60,000 nucleotides of DNA. Source: Membranipora membranacea (lineage: Eukaryota; Bryozoa; Gymnolaemata; Cheilostomatida; Membraniporidae). The stretch covers positions 8,434,001 to 8,494,000 of the forward strand of contig OU612069.1 of NCBI GenBank assembly GCA_914767715.1, written 5' to 3'. Each line of letters starts with the position of its first letter. Positions within the stretch are counted from its first letter, which is position 1. The translations under genes were made by a program, and so were the position numbers. Positions 11,055 to 23,400 of the stretch are shown here, in pieces. The notes beneath the pieces are model-generated. The model was not told the origin of the DNA, searched no databases, and was given only the letters and a program-made list of their open reading frames with translations.

Positions 11055-14000
11055 TTTCGCTCGGATCAAAAAATAGATTTCGTTCCAACCTACCTCAAAA
11101 GGAGAAGCAACTCCTGCTCGTCTCAAATCTGAAATCCGTTTTGTTTTGCGGGTCTCCCTTCTCCGTCAGCACCAACTTTAACGACGCCCTCTTTCGCACT
11201 AAAAAAACATGCCAAACGGCAGCTGTAAAAAATTCAAAGTCTATCACAATCATATGAAACTCTGCCCAGTTCAAGCCCTCAAACACCTTATTCAAAATCC
11301 AGAATATGGAGATTCTCAGATAACCTGGCTGCTAATTAAGCTGACTTGAAATTTACAAAAATATACCAAGGGAGGGTATCACGCTTTTTTTTCGCTCGGA
11401 TCAAAAAATAGATTTCGTTCCAACCTACCTCAAAAGGAGAAGCAACTCCTGCTCGTCTCAAATCTGAAATCCGTTTTGTTTTACGGGTCTCCCTTCTCCG
11501 TCAGCACCAACTTTAACGACGCCCTCTTTCGCACTAAAAAAACATGCCAAACGGCAGCAGTAAAAAATTCAAAGTCTATCACAATCATATGAAACTCTGA
11601 CCAGTTCAAGCCCTCAAACACCTTATTCAAAATCCAGAATATGGAGATTCTCAGATAACCTGGCTGCTAATTAAGCTGACTTGAAATTTACAAAAATATA
11701 CAAAGGGAGGGTATCACGCTTTTTTTTCGCTCGGATCAAAAAATAGATTTCGTTCCAACCTACCTCAAAAGGAGAAGCAACTCCTGCTCGTCTCAAATCT
11801 GAAATCCGTTTTGTTTTGCGGGTCTCCCTTCTCCGTCAGCACCAACTTTAACGACGCCCTCTTTCGCACTAAAAAAACATGCCAAACGGCAGCTGTAAAA
11901 AATTCAAAGTCTATCACAATCATATGAAACTCTGACCAGTTCAAGCCCTCAAACACCTTATTCAAAATCCAGAATATGGAGATTCTCAGATAACCTGGCT
12001 GCTAATTAAGCTGACTTGAAATTTACAAAAATATACCAAGGGAGGGTATCACGCTTTTTTTTCGCTCGGATCAAAAAATAGATTTCGTTCCAACCTACCT
12101 CAAAAGGAGAAGCAACTCCTGCTCGTCTCAAATCTGAAATCCGTTTTGTTTTGCGGGTCTCCCTTCTCCGTCAGCACCAACTTTAACGACGCCCACTTTC
12201 GCACTAAAAAAACATGCCAAACGGCAGCAGTAAAAAATTCAAAGTCTATCACAATCATATGAAACTCTGACCAGTTCAAGCCCTCAAACACCTTATTCAA
12301 AATCCAGAATATGGAGATTCTCAGATAACCTGGCTGCTAATTAAGCTGACTTGAAATTTACAAAAATATACAAAGGGAGGGTATCACGCTTTTTTTTCGC
12401 TCGGATCAAAAAATAGATTTCGTTCCAACCTACCTCAAAAGGAGAAGCAACTCCTGCTCGTCTCAAATCTGAAATCCGTTTTGTTTTGCGGGTCTCCCTT
12501 CTCCGTCAGCACCAACTTTAACGACGCCCTCTTTCGCACTAAAAAAACATGCCAAACGGCAGCTGTAAAAAATTCAAAGTCTATCACAATCATATGAAAC
12601 TCTGAACAGTTCAAGCCCTCAAACACCTTATTCAAAATCCAGAATATGGAGATTCTCAGATAACCTGGCTGCTAATTAAGCTGACTTGAAATTTACAAAA
12701 ATATACCAAGGGAGGGTATCACGCTTTTTTTTCGCTCGGATCAAAAAATAGATTTCGTTCCAACCTACCTCAAAAGGAGAAGCAACTCCTGCTCGTCTCA
12801 AATCTGAAATCCGTTTTGTTTTGCGGGTCTCCCTTCTCCGTCAGCACCAACTTTAACGACGCCCACTTTCGCACTAAAAAAACATGCCAAACGGCAGCAG
12901 TAAAAAATTCAAAGTCTATCACAATCATATGAAACTCTGACCAGTTCAAGCCCTCAAACACCTTATTCAAAATCCAGAATATGGAGATTCTCAGATAACC
13001 TGGCTGCTAATTAAGCTGACTTGAAATTTACAAAAATATACCAAGGGAGGGTATCACGCTTTTTTTTCGCTCGGATCAAAAAATAGATTTCGTTCCAACC
13101 TACCTCAAAAGGAGAAGCAACTCCTGCTCGTCTCAAATCTGAAATCCGTTTTGTTTTGCGGGTCTCCCTTCTCCGTCAGCACCAACTTTAACGACGCCCT
13201 CTTTCGCACTAAAAAAACATGCCAAACGGCAGCTGTAAAAAATTCAAAGTCTATCACAATCATATGAAACTCTGAACAGTTCAAGCCCTCAAACACCTTA
13301 TTCAAAATCCAGAATATGGAGATTCTCAGATAACCTGGCTGCTAATTAAGCTGACTTGAAATTTACAAAAATATACCAAGGGAGGGTATCACGCTTTTAT
13401 TTCGCTCGGATCAAAAAATAGATTTCGTTCCAACCTACCTCAAAAGGAGAAGCAACTCCTGCTCGTCTCAAATCTGAAATCCGTTTTGTTTTGCGGGTCT
13501 CCCTTCTCCGTCAGCACCAACTTTAACGACGCCCTCTTTCGCACTAAAAAAACATGCCAAACGGCAGCAGTAAAAAATTCAAAGTCTATCACAATCATAT
13601 GAAACTTTGACCAGTTCAAGCCCTCAAACACCTTATTCAAAATCCAGAATATGGAGATTCTCAGATAACCTGGCTGCTAATTAAGCTGACTTGAAATTTA
13701 CAAAAATATACCAAGGGAGGGTATCACGCTTTTTTTTCGCTCGGATCAAAAAATAGATTTCGTTCCAACCTACCTCAAAAGGAGAAGCAACTCCTGCTCG
13801 TCTCAAATCTGAAATCCGTTTTGTTTTGCGGGTCTCCCTTCTCCGTCAGCACCAACTTTAACGACGCCCACTTTCGCACTAAAAAAACATGCCAAACGGC
13901 AGCAGTTAAAAAATTCAAAGTCTATCACAATCATATGAAACTCTGACCAGTTCAAGCCCTCAAACACCTTATTCAAAATCCAGAATATGGAGATTCTCAG

Positions 14001-14070
14001 ATAACCTGGCTGCTAATTAAGCTGACTTGAAATTTACAAAAATATACCAAGGGAGGGTATCACGCTTTTT
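11055..14070 (+). repeat. 9-unit higher-order block, copy 2 (3015 bp + 1)
   Basis: This block repeats the marker series of the previous block at +3015: 11265, 11483, 12372, near 12605 and 13275, 13399 and 13607. Beyond the hybrid first unit, the only differences from copy 1 I found are A at 11702 (an extra ATACAAAGGG), the reversion of the 10249 change, and a one-T insertion at 13906-13907 (CAGTTAAAA). This is the closest pair of multi-unit copies in the window and probably a recent event. The first unit is a junction hybrid: class B up to site 170, then the CTGCCCAG marker of the class A unit at 8040. Confidence 0.93.
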
Positions 14071-16751
14071 TTTCGCTCGGATCAAAAAATAGATTTCGTT
14101 CCAACCTACCTCAAAAGGAGAAGCAACTCCTGCTCGTCTCAAATCTGAAATCCGTTTTGTTTTGCGGGTCTCCCTTCTCCGTCAGCACCAACTTTAACGA
14201 CGCCCTCTTTCGCACTAAAAAAACATGCCAAACGGCAGCTGTAAAAAATTCAAAGTCTATCACAATCATATGAAACTCTGAACAGTTCAAGCCCTCAAAC
14301 ACCTTATTCAAAATCCAGAATATGGAGATTCTCAGATAACCTGGCTGCTAATTAAGCTGACTTGAAATTTACAAAAATATACCAAGGGAGGGTATCACGC
14401 TTTTTTTTCGCTCGGATCAAAAAATAGATTTCGTTCCAACCTACCTCAAAAGGAGAAGCAACTCCTGCTCGTCTCAAATCTGAAATCCGTTTTGCTTTGC
14501 GGGTCTCCCTTCTCGGTCAGCACCAACTTTAACGACGCCCTCTTTCGCACTAAAAATACATGCCAAACGGCAGCTGTAAAAAATTCAAAGTCTATCACAA
14601 TCATATGAAACTCTGAACAGTTCAAGCCCTCAAACACCTTATTCAAAATCCAGAATATGGAGATTCTCAGATAACCTGGCTGCTAATTAAGCTGACTTGA
14701 AATTTACAAAAATATACCAAGGGAGGGTATCACGCTTTTTTTTCGCTCGGATCAAAAAATAGATTTCGTTCCAACCTACCTCAAAAGGAGAAGCAACTCC
14801 TGCTCGTCTCAAATCTGAAATCCGTTTTGTTTTGCGGGTCTCCCTTCTCGGTCAGCGCCAACTTTAACGACGCCCACTTTCGCACTAAAAAAACATGCCA
14901 AACGGCAGCAGTAAAAAATTCAAAGTCTATCACAATCATATGAAACTCTGACCAGTTCAAGCCCTCAAACACCCTATTCAAAATCCAGAATATGGAGATT
15001 CTCAGATAACCTGGCTGCTAATTAAGCTGACTTGAAATTTACAAAAATATACCAAGGGAGGGTATCACGCTTTTATTTCGCTCGGATCAATAAACAGATT
15101 TCGTTCCAACCTACCTCAAAAGGAGAAGCAACTCCTGCTCGTCTCAAATCTGAAATCCGTTTTGTTTTGCGGGTCTCCCTTCTCCGTCAGCACCAACTTT
15201 AACGACGCCCTCTTTCGCACTAAAAAAACATGCCAAACGGCAGCAGTAAAAAATTCAAAGTCTATCACAATCATATGAAACTCTGACCAGTTCAAGCCCT
15301 CAAACACCTTATTCAAAATCCAGAATATGGAGATTCTCAGATAACTTGGCTGCTAATTAAGCTGACTTGAAATTTACAAAAATATTCCAAGGGAGGGTAT
15401 CACACTTTTTTTTCGCTCGGATCAAAAAATAGATTTCGTTCCAACCTACCTCAAAAGGAGAAGCAACTCCTGCTCGTCTCAAATCTGAAATCCGTTTTGT
15501 TTTGCGGGTCTCCCTTCTCCGTCAGCACCAACTTTAACGACGCCCACTTTCGCACTAAAAAAACATGCCAAACGGCAGCAGTAAAAAATTCAAAGTCTAT
15601 CACAATCATATGAAACTCTGACCAGTTCAAGCCCTCAAACACCTTATTCAAAATCCAGAATATGGAGATTCTCAGATAACCTGGCTGCTAATTAAGCTGA
15701 CTTGAAATTTACAAAAATATACCAAGGGAGGGTATCACGCTTTTTTTTATGCTCGGATCAAAAAATAGATTTCGTTCCAACCTACCTCAAAAGGAGAAGC
15801 AACTCCTGCTCGTCTCAAATCTGAAATCCGTTTTGTTTTGCGGGTCTCCCTTCTCCGTCAGCACCAACTTTAACGACGCCCTCTTTCGCACTAAAAAAAA
15901 CATGCCAAACGGCAGCTGTAAAAAATTCAAAGTCTATCACAATCATATGAAACTCTGACCAGTTCAAGCCCTCAAACACCTAATTCAAAATCCAGAATAT
16001 GGAGATTCTCAGATAACCTGGCTGCTAATTAAGCTGACTTGAAACTTACAAAAATATAACAAGGGAGGGTATCACGCTTTTTTTTCGCTCGGATCAAAAA
16101 ATAGATTTCGTTCCAACCTACCTCAAAAGGAGAAGCAACTCCTGCTCGTCTCAAATCTGAAATCCGTTTTGTTTTGCGGGTCTCCCTTCTCCGTCAGCAC
16201 CAACTTTAACGACGCCCACTTTCGCACTAAAAAAACATGCCAAACGGCAGCAATAAAAAATTCAAAGTCTATCACAATCATATGAAACTCTGACCAGTTC
16301 AAGCCCTCAAACACCTTATTCAAAATCCAGAATATGGAGATTCTCAGATAACCTGGCTGCTAATTAAGCTGACTTGAAATTTACAAAAATATACCAAGGG
16401 AGGGTATCACGCTTTTTTTTGCTCGGATCAAAAAATAGATTTCGTTCCAACCTACCTCAAAAGGAGAAGCAACTCCTGCTCGTCTCAAATCTGAAATCCG
16501 TTTTGTTTTGCGGGTCTTCCTTCTCCGTCAGCACCAACTTTAACGACGCCCTCTTTTGCACTAAAAAAACATGCCAAACGGCAGCAGTAAAAAATTCAAA
16601 GTCTATCACAATCATATGAAACTCTGACCAGTTCAAGCCCTCAAACACCTTATTCAAAATCCAGAATATGGAGATTCTCAGATAACCTGGCTGCTAATTA
16701 AGCTGACTTGAAATTTACAAAAATATACCAAGGGAGGGTATCACGCTTTTT
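14071..16751 (+). repeat. Diverged stretch with clustered indels, 8 units
   Basis: These eight units carry more private changes than most of the array. Examples are AAAATACATGCC near 14557, TTCTCGGTCAGC in two adjacent units near 14513 and 14848, GATCAATAAACAG near 15088 and ATATTCCAAG near 15386. Three of the window's twelve one-base indels fall here. At 15749-15750 the C after the T8 run is replaced by AT (+1). At 15893-15900 A7 becomes A8 (+1). At 16421 the C after T8 is lost (-1). The short forward open frames at 15749-15958 and 16374-16619 result from these indels and have no independent support. Confidence 0.85.
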
Positions 16752-17086
16752 TTTCGCTCGGATCAAAAAATAGATTTCGTTCCAACCTACCTCAAAAGGA
16801 GAAGCAACTCCTGCTCGTCTCAAATCTGAAATCCGTTTTGTTTTGCGGGTCTCCCATCTCCGTCAGCACCAACTTTAACGACGCCCTCTTTCGCACTAAA
16901 AAAACATGCCTAACGGCAGCTGTAAAAAATTCAAAGTCTATCACAATCATATGAAACTCTGAACAGTTCAAGCCCTCAAACACCTTACTCAAAATCCAGA
17001 ATATGGAGATTCTCAGATATCCTGGCTGCTAATTAAGCTGACTTGAAATTTACAAAAATATACCAAGGGAGGGTATCACGCTTTTT
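16752..17086 (+). repeat. Single-unit tandem duplication, copy 1
   Basis: This class B unit has four rare changes: A at 16856 (CTCCCATCTCC), T at 16911 (TGCCTAACGG), C at 16988 (CTTACTCAAA) and T at 17020 (CAGATATCC). It also has the CTGAACAG variant. All five recur at +335 in the next unit. Reading 16741-17075 against 17076-17410, I see no difference. Confidence 0.95.
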
Positions 17087-17421
17087 TTTCGCTCGGATCA
17101 AAAAATAGATTTCGTTCCAACCTACCTCAAAAGGAGAAGCAACTCCTGCTCGTCTCAAATCTGAAATCCGTTTTGTTTTGCGGGTCTCCCATCTCCGTCA
17201 GCACCAACTTTAACGACGCCCTCTTTCGCACTAAAAAAACATGCCTAACGGCAGCTGTAAAAAATTCAAAGTCTATCACAATCATATGAAACTCTGAACA
17301 GTTCAAGCCCTCAAACACCTTACTCAAAATCCAGAATATGGAGATTCTCAGATATCCTGGCTGCTAATTAAGCTGACTTGAAATTTACAAAAATATACCA
17401 AGGGAGGGTATCACGCTTTTT
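17087..17421 (+). repeat. Single-unit tandem duplication, copy 2
   Basis: This unit is identical over its full length to the preceding one, including the markers at 17191, 17246, 17323 and 17355. It is the only adjacent pair I noticed that shares so many private changes. It is also the last place in the window where CTGAACAG occurs, so it marks the right edge of the more diverged left zone. Confidence 0.95.
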
Positions 17422-20400
17422 TTTCGCTCGGATCAAAAAATAGATTTCGTTCCAACCTACCTCAAAAGGAGAAGCAACTCCTGCTCGTCTCAAATCTGAA
17501 ATCCGTTTTGTTTTGCGGGTCTCCCTTCTCTGTCAGCACCAACTTTAACGACGCCCACTTTCGCACTAAAAAAACATGCCAAACGGCAGCAGTAAAAAAT
17601 TCAAAGTCTATCACAATCATATGAAACTCTGACCAGTTCAAGCCCTCAAACACCTTATTCAAAATCCAGAATATGGAGATTCTCAGATAACCTGGCTGCT
17701 AATTAAGCTGACTTGAAATTTACAAAAATATACCAAGGGAGGGTATCACGCTTTTTTTTCGCTCGGATCAAAAAATAGATTTCGTTCCAACCTACCTCAA
17801 AAGGAGAAGCAACTCCTGCTCGTCTCAAATCTGAAATCCGTTTTGTTTTGCGGGTCTCCCTTCTCCGTCAGCACCAACTTTAACGACGCCCTCTTTCGCA
17901 CTAAAAAAACATGCCAAACGGCAGCTGTAAAAAATTCAAAGTCTATCACAATCATATGAAACTCTGACCAGTTCAAGCCCTCAAACACCTTATTCAAAAT
18001 CCAGAATATGGAGATTCTCAGATAACCTGGCTGCTAATTAAGCTGACTTGAAATTTACAAAAATATACCAAGGGAGGGTATCACGCTTTTTTTTCGCTCG
18101 GATCAAAAAATAGATTTCGTTCCAACCTACCTCAAAAGGAGAAGCAACTCCTGCTCGTCTCAAATCTGAAATCCGTTTTGTTTTGCGGGTCTCCCTTCTC
18201 CGTCAGCACCAACTTTAACGACGCCCACTTTCGCACTAAAAAAACATGCCAAACGGCAGCAGTAAAAAATTCAAAGTCTATCACAATCATATGAAACTCT
18301 GACCAGTTCAAGCCCTCAAACACCTTATTCAAAATCCAGAATATGGAGATTCTCAGATAACCTGGCTGCTAATTAAGCTGACTTGAAATTTACAAAAATA
18401 TACCAAGGGAGGGTATCACGCTTTTTTTTCGCTCGGATCAAAAAATAGATTTCGCTCCAACCTACCTCAAAAGGAGAAGCAACTCCTGCTCGTCTCAAAT
18501 CTGAACTCCGTTTTGTTTTCCGGGTCTCCCTTCTCCGTCAGCACCAACTTTAACGACGCCCTCTTTCGCACTAAAAAAACATGCCAAACGGCAGCTGTAA
18601 AAAATTCAAAGTCTATCACAATCATATGAAACTCTGACCAGTTCAAGCCCTCAAACACCTTATTCAAAATCCAGAATATGGAGATTCTCAGATAACCTGG
18701 CTGCTAATTAAGCTGACTTGAAATTTACAAAAATATACCAAGGGAGGGTATCACGCTTTTTTTTCGCTCGGATCAAAAAATAGATTTCGTTCCAACCTAC
18801 CTCAAAAGGAGAAGCAACTCCTGCTCGTCTCAAATCTGAAATCCGTTTTGTTTTGCGGGTCTCCCTTCTCCGTCAGCACCAACTTTAACGACGCCCACTT
18901 TCGCACTAAAAAAACATGCCAAACGGCAGCAGTAAAAAATTTTAAGTCTATCACAATCATATGAAACTCTGACCAGTTCAAGCCCTCAAACACCTTATTC
19001 AAAATCCAGAATATGGAGATTCTCAGATAACCTGGCTGCTAATTAAGCTGACTTGAAATTTACATAAATATACCAAGGGAGGGTATCACGCTTTTTTTTC
19101 GCTCGGATCAAAAAATAGATTTCGTTCCAACCTACCTCAAAAGGAGAAGCAACTCCTGCTCGTCTCAAATCTGAAATCCGTTTTGTTTTGCGGGTCTCCC
19201 TTCTCCGTCAGCACCAACTTTAACGACGCCCACTTTCGCACTAAAAAAACATGCCAAACGGCAGCAGTAAAAAATTCAAAGTCTATCACAATCATATGAA
19301 ACTCTGACCAGTTCAAGCCCTCAAACACATTATTCAAAATCCAGAATATGGAGATTCTCAGATAACCTGGCTGCTAATTAAGCTGACTTGAAATTTACAA
19401 AAATATACCAAGGGAGGGTATCACGCTTTTTTTTCGCTCGGATCAAAAAATAGATTTCGTTCCAACCTACCTCAAAAGGAGAAGCAACTCCTGCTCGTCT
19501 CAAATCTGAAATCCGTTTTGTTTTGCGGGTCTCCCTTCTCCGTCAGCACCAACTTTAACGACGCCCTCTTTCGCACTAAAAAAACATGCCAAACGGCAGC
19601 TGTAAAAAATTCAAAGTCTATCACAATCATATGAAACTCTGACCAGTTCAAGCCCTCAAACACCTTATTCAAAATCCAGAATATGGAGATTCTCAGATAA
19701 CCTGGCTGCTAATTAAGCTGACTTGAAATTTACAAAAATATACCAAGGGAGGGTATCACGCTTTTTTTTCGCTCGGATCAAAAAATAGATTTCGTTCCAA
19801 CCTACCTCAAAAGGAGAAGCAACTCCTGCTCGTCTCAAATCTGAAATCCGTTTTGTTTTGCGGGTCTCCCTTCTCCGTCAGCACCAACTTTAACGACGCC
19901 CACTTTCGCACTAAAAAAACATGCCAAACGGCAGCAGTAAAAAATTCAAAGTCTATCACAATCATATGAAACTTTGACCAGTTCAAGCCCTCAAACACCT
20001 TATTCAAAATCCAGAATATGGAGATTCTCAGATAACCTGGCTGCTAATTAAGCTGACTTGAAATTTACAAAAATATACCAAGGGAGGGTATCACGCTTTT
20101 TTTTCGCTCGGATCAAAAAATAGATTTCGTTCCAACCTACCTCAAAAGGAGAAGCAACTCCTGCTCGTCTCAAATCTGAAATCCGTTTTGTTTTGTGGGT
20201 CTCCCTTCTCCGTCAGCACCAACTTTAACGACGCCCTCTTTCGCACTAAAAAAACATGCCAAACGGCAGCTGTAAAAAATTCAAAGTCTATCACAATCAT
20301 ATGAAACTCTGACCAGTTCAAGCCCTCAAACACCTTATTCAAAATCCAGAATATGGAGATTCTCAGATAACCTGGCTGCTAATTAAGCTGACTTGAAATT

Positions 20401-23400
20401 TACAAAAATATACCAAGGGAGGGTATCACGCTTTTTTTTCGCTCGGATCAAAAAATAGATTTCGTTCCAACCTACCTCAAAAGGAGAAGCAACTCCTGCT
20501 CGTCTCAAATCTGAAATCCGTTTTGTTTTGCGGGTCTCCCTTCTCCGTCAGCACCAACGTTAACGACGCCCTCTTTCGCACTAAAAAAACATGCCAAACG
20601 GCAGCTGTAAAAAATTCAAAGTCTATCACAATCATATGAAACTCTGACCAGTTCAAGCCCTCAAACACCTTATTCAAAATCCAGAATATGGAGATTCTCA
20701 GATAACCTGGCTGCTAATTAAGCTGACTTGAAATTTACAAAAATATACCAAGGGAGGGTATCACGCTTTTTTTTCGCTCGGATCAAAAAATAGATTTCGT
20801 TCCAACCTACCTCAAAAGGAGAAGCAACTCCTGCTCGTCTCAAATCTGAAATCCGTTTTGTTTTGCGGGTCTCCCTTCTCCGTCAGCACCAACTTTAACG
20901 ACGCCCACTTTCGCACTAAAAAAACATGCCAAACGGCAGCAGTAAAAAATTCAAAGTCTATCACAATCATATGAAACTCTGACCAGTTCAAGCCCTCAAA
21001 CACCTTATTCAAAATCCAGAATATGGAGATTCTCAGATAACCTGGCTGCTAATTAAGCTGACTTGAAATTTACAAAAATATACCAAGGGAGGGTATCACG
21101 CTTTTTTTTCGCTCGGATCAAAAAATAGATTTCGTTCCAACCTACCTCAAAAGGAGAAGCAACTCCTGCTCGTCTCAAATCTGAAATCCGTTTTGTTTTG
21201 CGGGTCTCCCTTCTCCGTCAGCACCAACTTTAACGACGCCCACTTTCGCACTAAAAAAACATGCCAAACGGCAGCAGTAAAAAATTCAAAGTCTATCACA
21301 ATCATATGAAACTTTGACCAGTTCAAGCCCTCAAACACCTTATTCAAAATCCAGAATATGGAGATTCTCAGATAACCTGGCTGCTAATTAAGCTGACTTG
21401 AAATTTACAAAAATATACCAAGGGAGGGTATCACGCTTTTTTTTCGCTCGGATCAAAAAATAGATTTCGTTCCAACCTACCTCAAAAGGAGAAGCAACTC
21501 CTGCTCGTCTCAAATCTGAAATCCGTTTTGTTTTGCGGGTCTCCCTTCTCCGTCAGCACCAACTTTAACGACGCCCACTTTCGCACTAAAAAAACATGCC
21601 AAACGGCAGCAGTAAAAAATTCAAAGTCTATCACAATCATATGAAACTCTGACCAGTTCAAGCCCTCAAACACCTTATTCAAAATCCAGAATATGGAGAT
21701 TCTCAGATAACCTGGCTGCTAATTAAGCTGACTTGAAATTTACAAAAATATACCAAGGGAGGGTATCACGCTTTTTTTTCGCTCGGATCAAAAAATAGAT
21801 TTCGTTCCAACCTACCTCAAAAGGAGAAGCAACTCCTGCTCGTCTCAAATCTGAAATCCGTTTTGTTTTGCGGGTCTCCCTTCTCCGTCAGCACCAACTT
21901 TAACGACGCCCTCTTTCGCACTAAAAAAACATGCCAAACGGCAGCTGTAAAAAATTCAAAGTCTATCACAATCATATGAAACTCTGACCAGTTCAAGCCC
22001 TCAAACACCTTATTCAAAATCCAGAATATGGAGATTCTCAGATAACCTGGCTGCTAATTAACCTGACTTGAAATTTACAAAAATATACCAAGGGAGGGTA
22101 TCACGCTTTTTTTTCGCTCGGATCAAAAAATAGATTTCGTTCCAACCTACCTCAAAAGGAGAAGCAACTCCTGCTCGTCTCAAATCTGAAATCCGTTTTG
22201 TTTTGCGGGTCTCCCTTCTCCGTCAGCACCAACTTTAACGACGCCCACTTTCGCACTAAAAAAACATGCCAAACGGCAGCAGTAAAAAATTCAAAGTCTA
22301 TCACAATCATATGAAACTCTGACCAGTTCAAGCCCTCAAACACCTTATTCAAAATCCAGAATATGGAGATTCTCAGATAACCTGGCTGCTAATTAAGCTG
22401 ACTTGAAATTTACAAAAATATACCAAGGGAGGGTATCACGCTTTTTTTTCGCTCGGATCAAAAAATAGATTTCGTTCCAACCTACCTCAAAAGGAGAAGC
22501 AACTCCTGCTCGTCTCAAATCTGAAATCCGTTTTGTTTTGCGGGTCTCCCTTCTCCGTCAGCACCAACTTTAACGACGCCCTCTTTCGCACTAAAAAAAC
22601 ATGCCAAACGGCAGCTGTAAAAAATTCAAAGTCTATCACAATCATATGAAACTCTGACCAGTTCAAGCCCTCAAACACCTTATTCAAAATCCAGAATATG
22701 GAGATTCTCAGATAACCTGGCTGCTAATTAAGCTGACTTGAAATTTACAAAAATATACCAAGGGAGGGTATCACGCTTTTTTTTCGCTCGGATCAAAAAA
22801 TAGATTTCGTTCCAACCTACCTCAAAAGGAGAAGCAACTCCTGCTCGTCTCAAATCTGAAATCCGTTTTGTTTTGCGGGTCTCCCTTCTCCGTCAGCACC
22901 AACTTTAACGACGCCCACTTTCCCACTAAAAAAACATGCCAAACGGCAGCAGTAAAAAATTCAAAGTCTATCACAATCATATGAAACTCTGACCAGTTCA
23001 AGCCCTCAAACACCTTATTCAAAATCCAGAATATGGAGATTCTCAGATAACCTGGCTGCTAATTAAGCTGACTTGAAATTTACAAAAATATACCAAGGGA
23101 GGGTATCACGCTTTTTTTTCGCTCGGATCAAAAAATAGATTTCGTTCCAACCTACCTCAAAAGGAGAAGCAACTCCTGCTCGTCTCAAATCTGAAATCCG
23201 TTTTGTTTTGCGGGTCTCCCTTCTCCGTCAGCACCAACTTTAACGACGCCCTCTTTCGCACTAAAAAAACATGCCAAACGGCAGCAGTAAAAAATTCAAA
23301 GTCTATCACAATCATATGAAACTCTGACCAGTTCAAGCCCTCAAACACCTTATTCAAAATCCAGAATATGGAGATTCTCAGATAACCTGGCTGCTAATTA

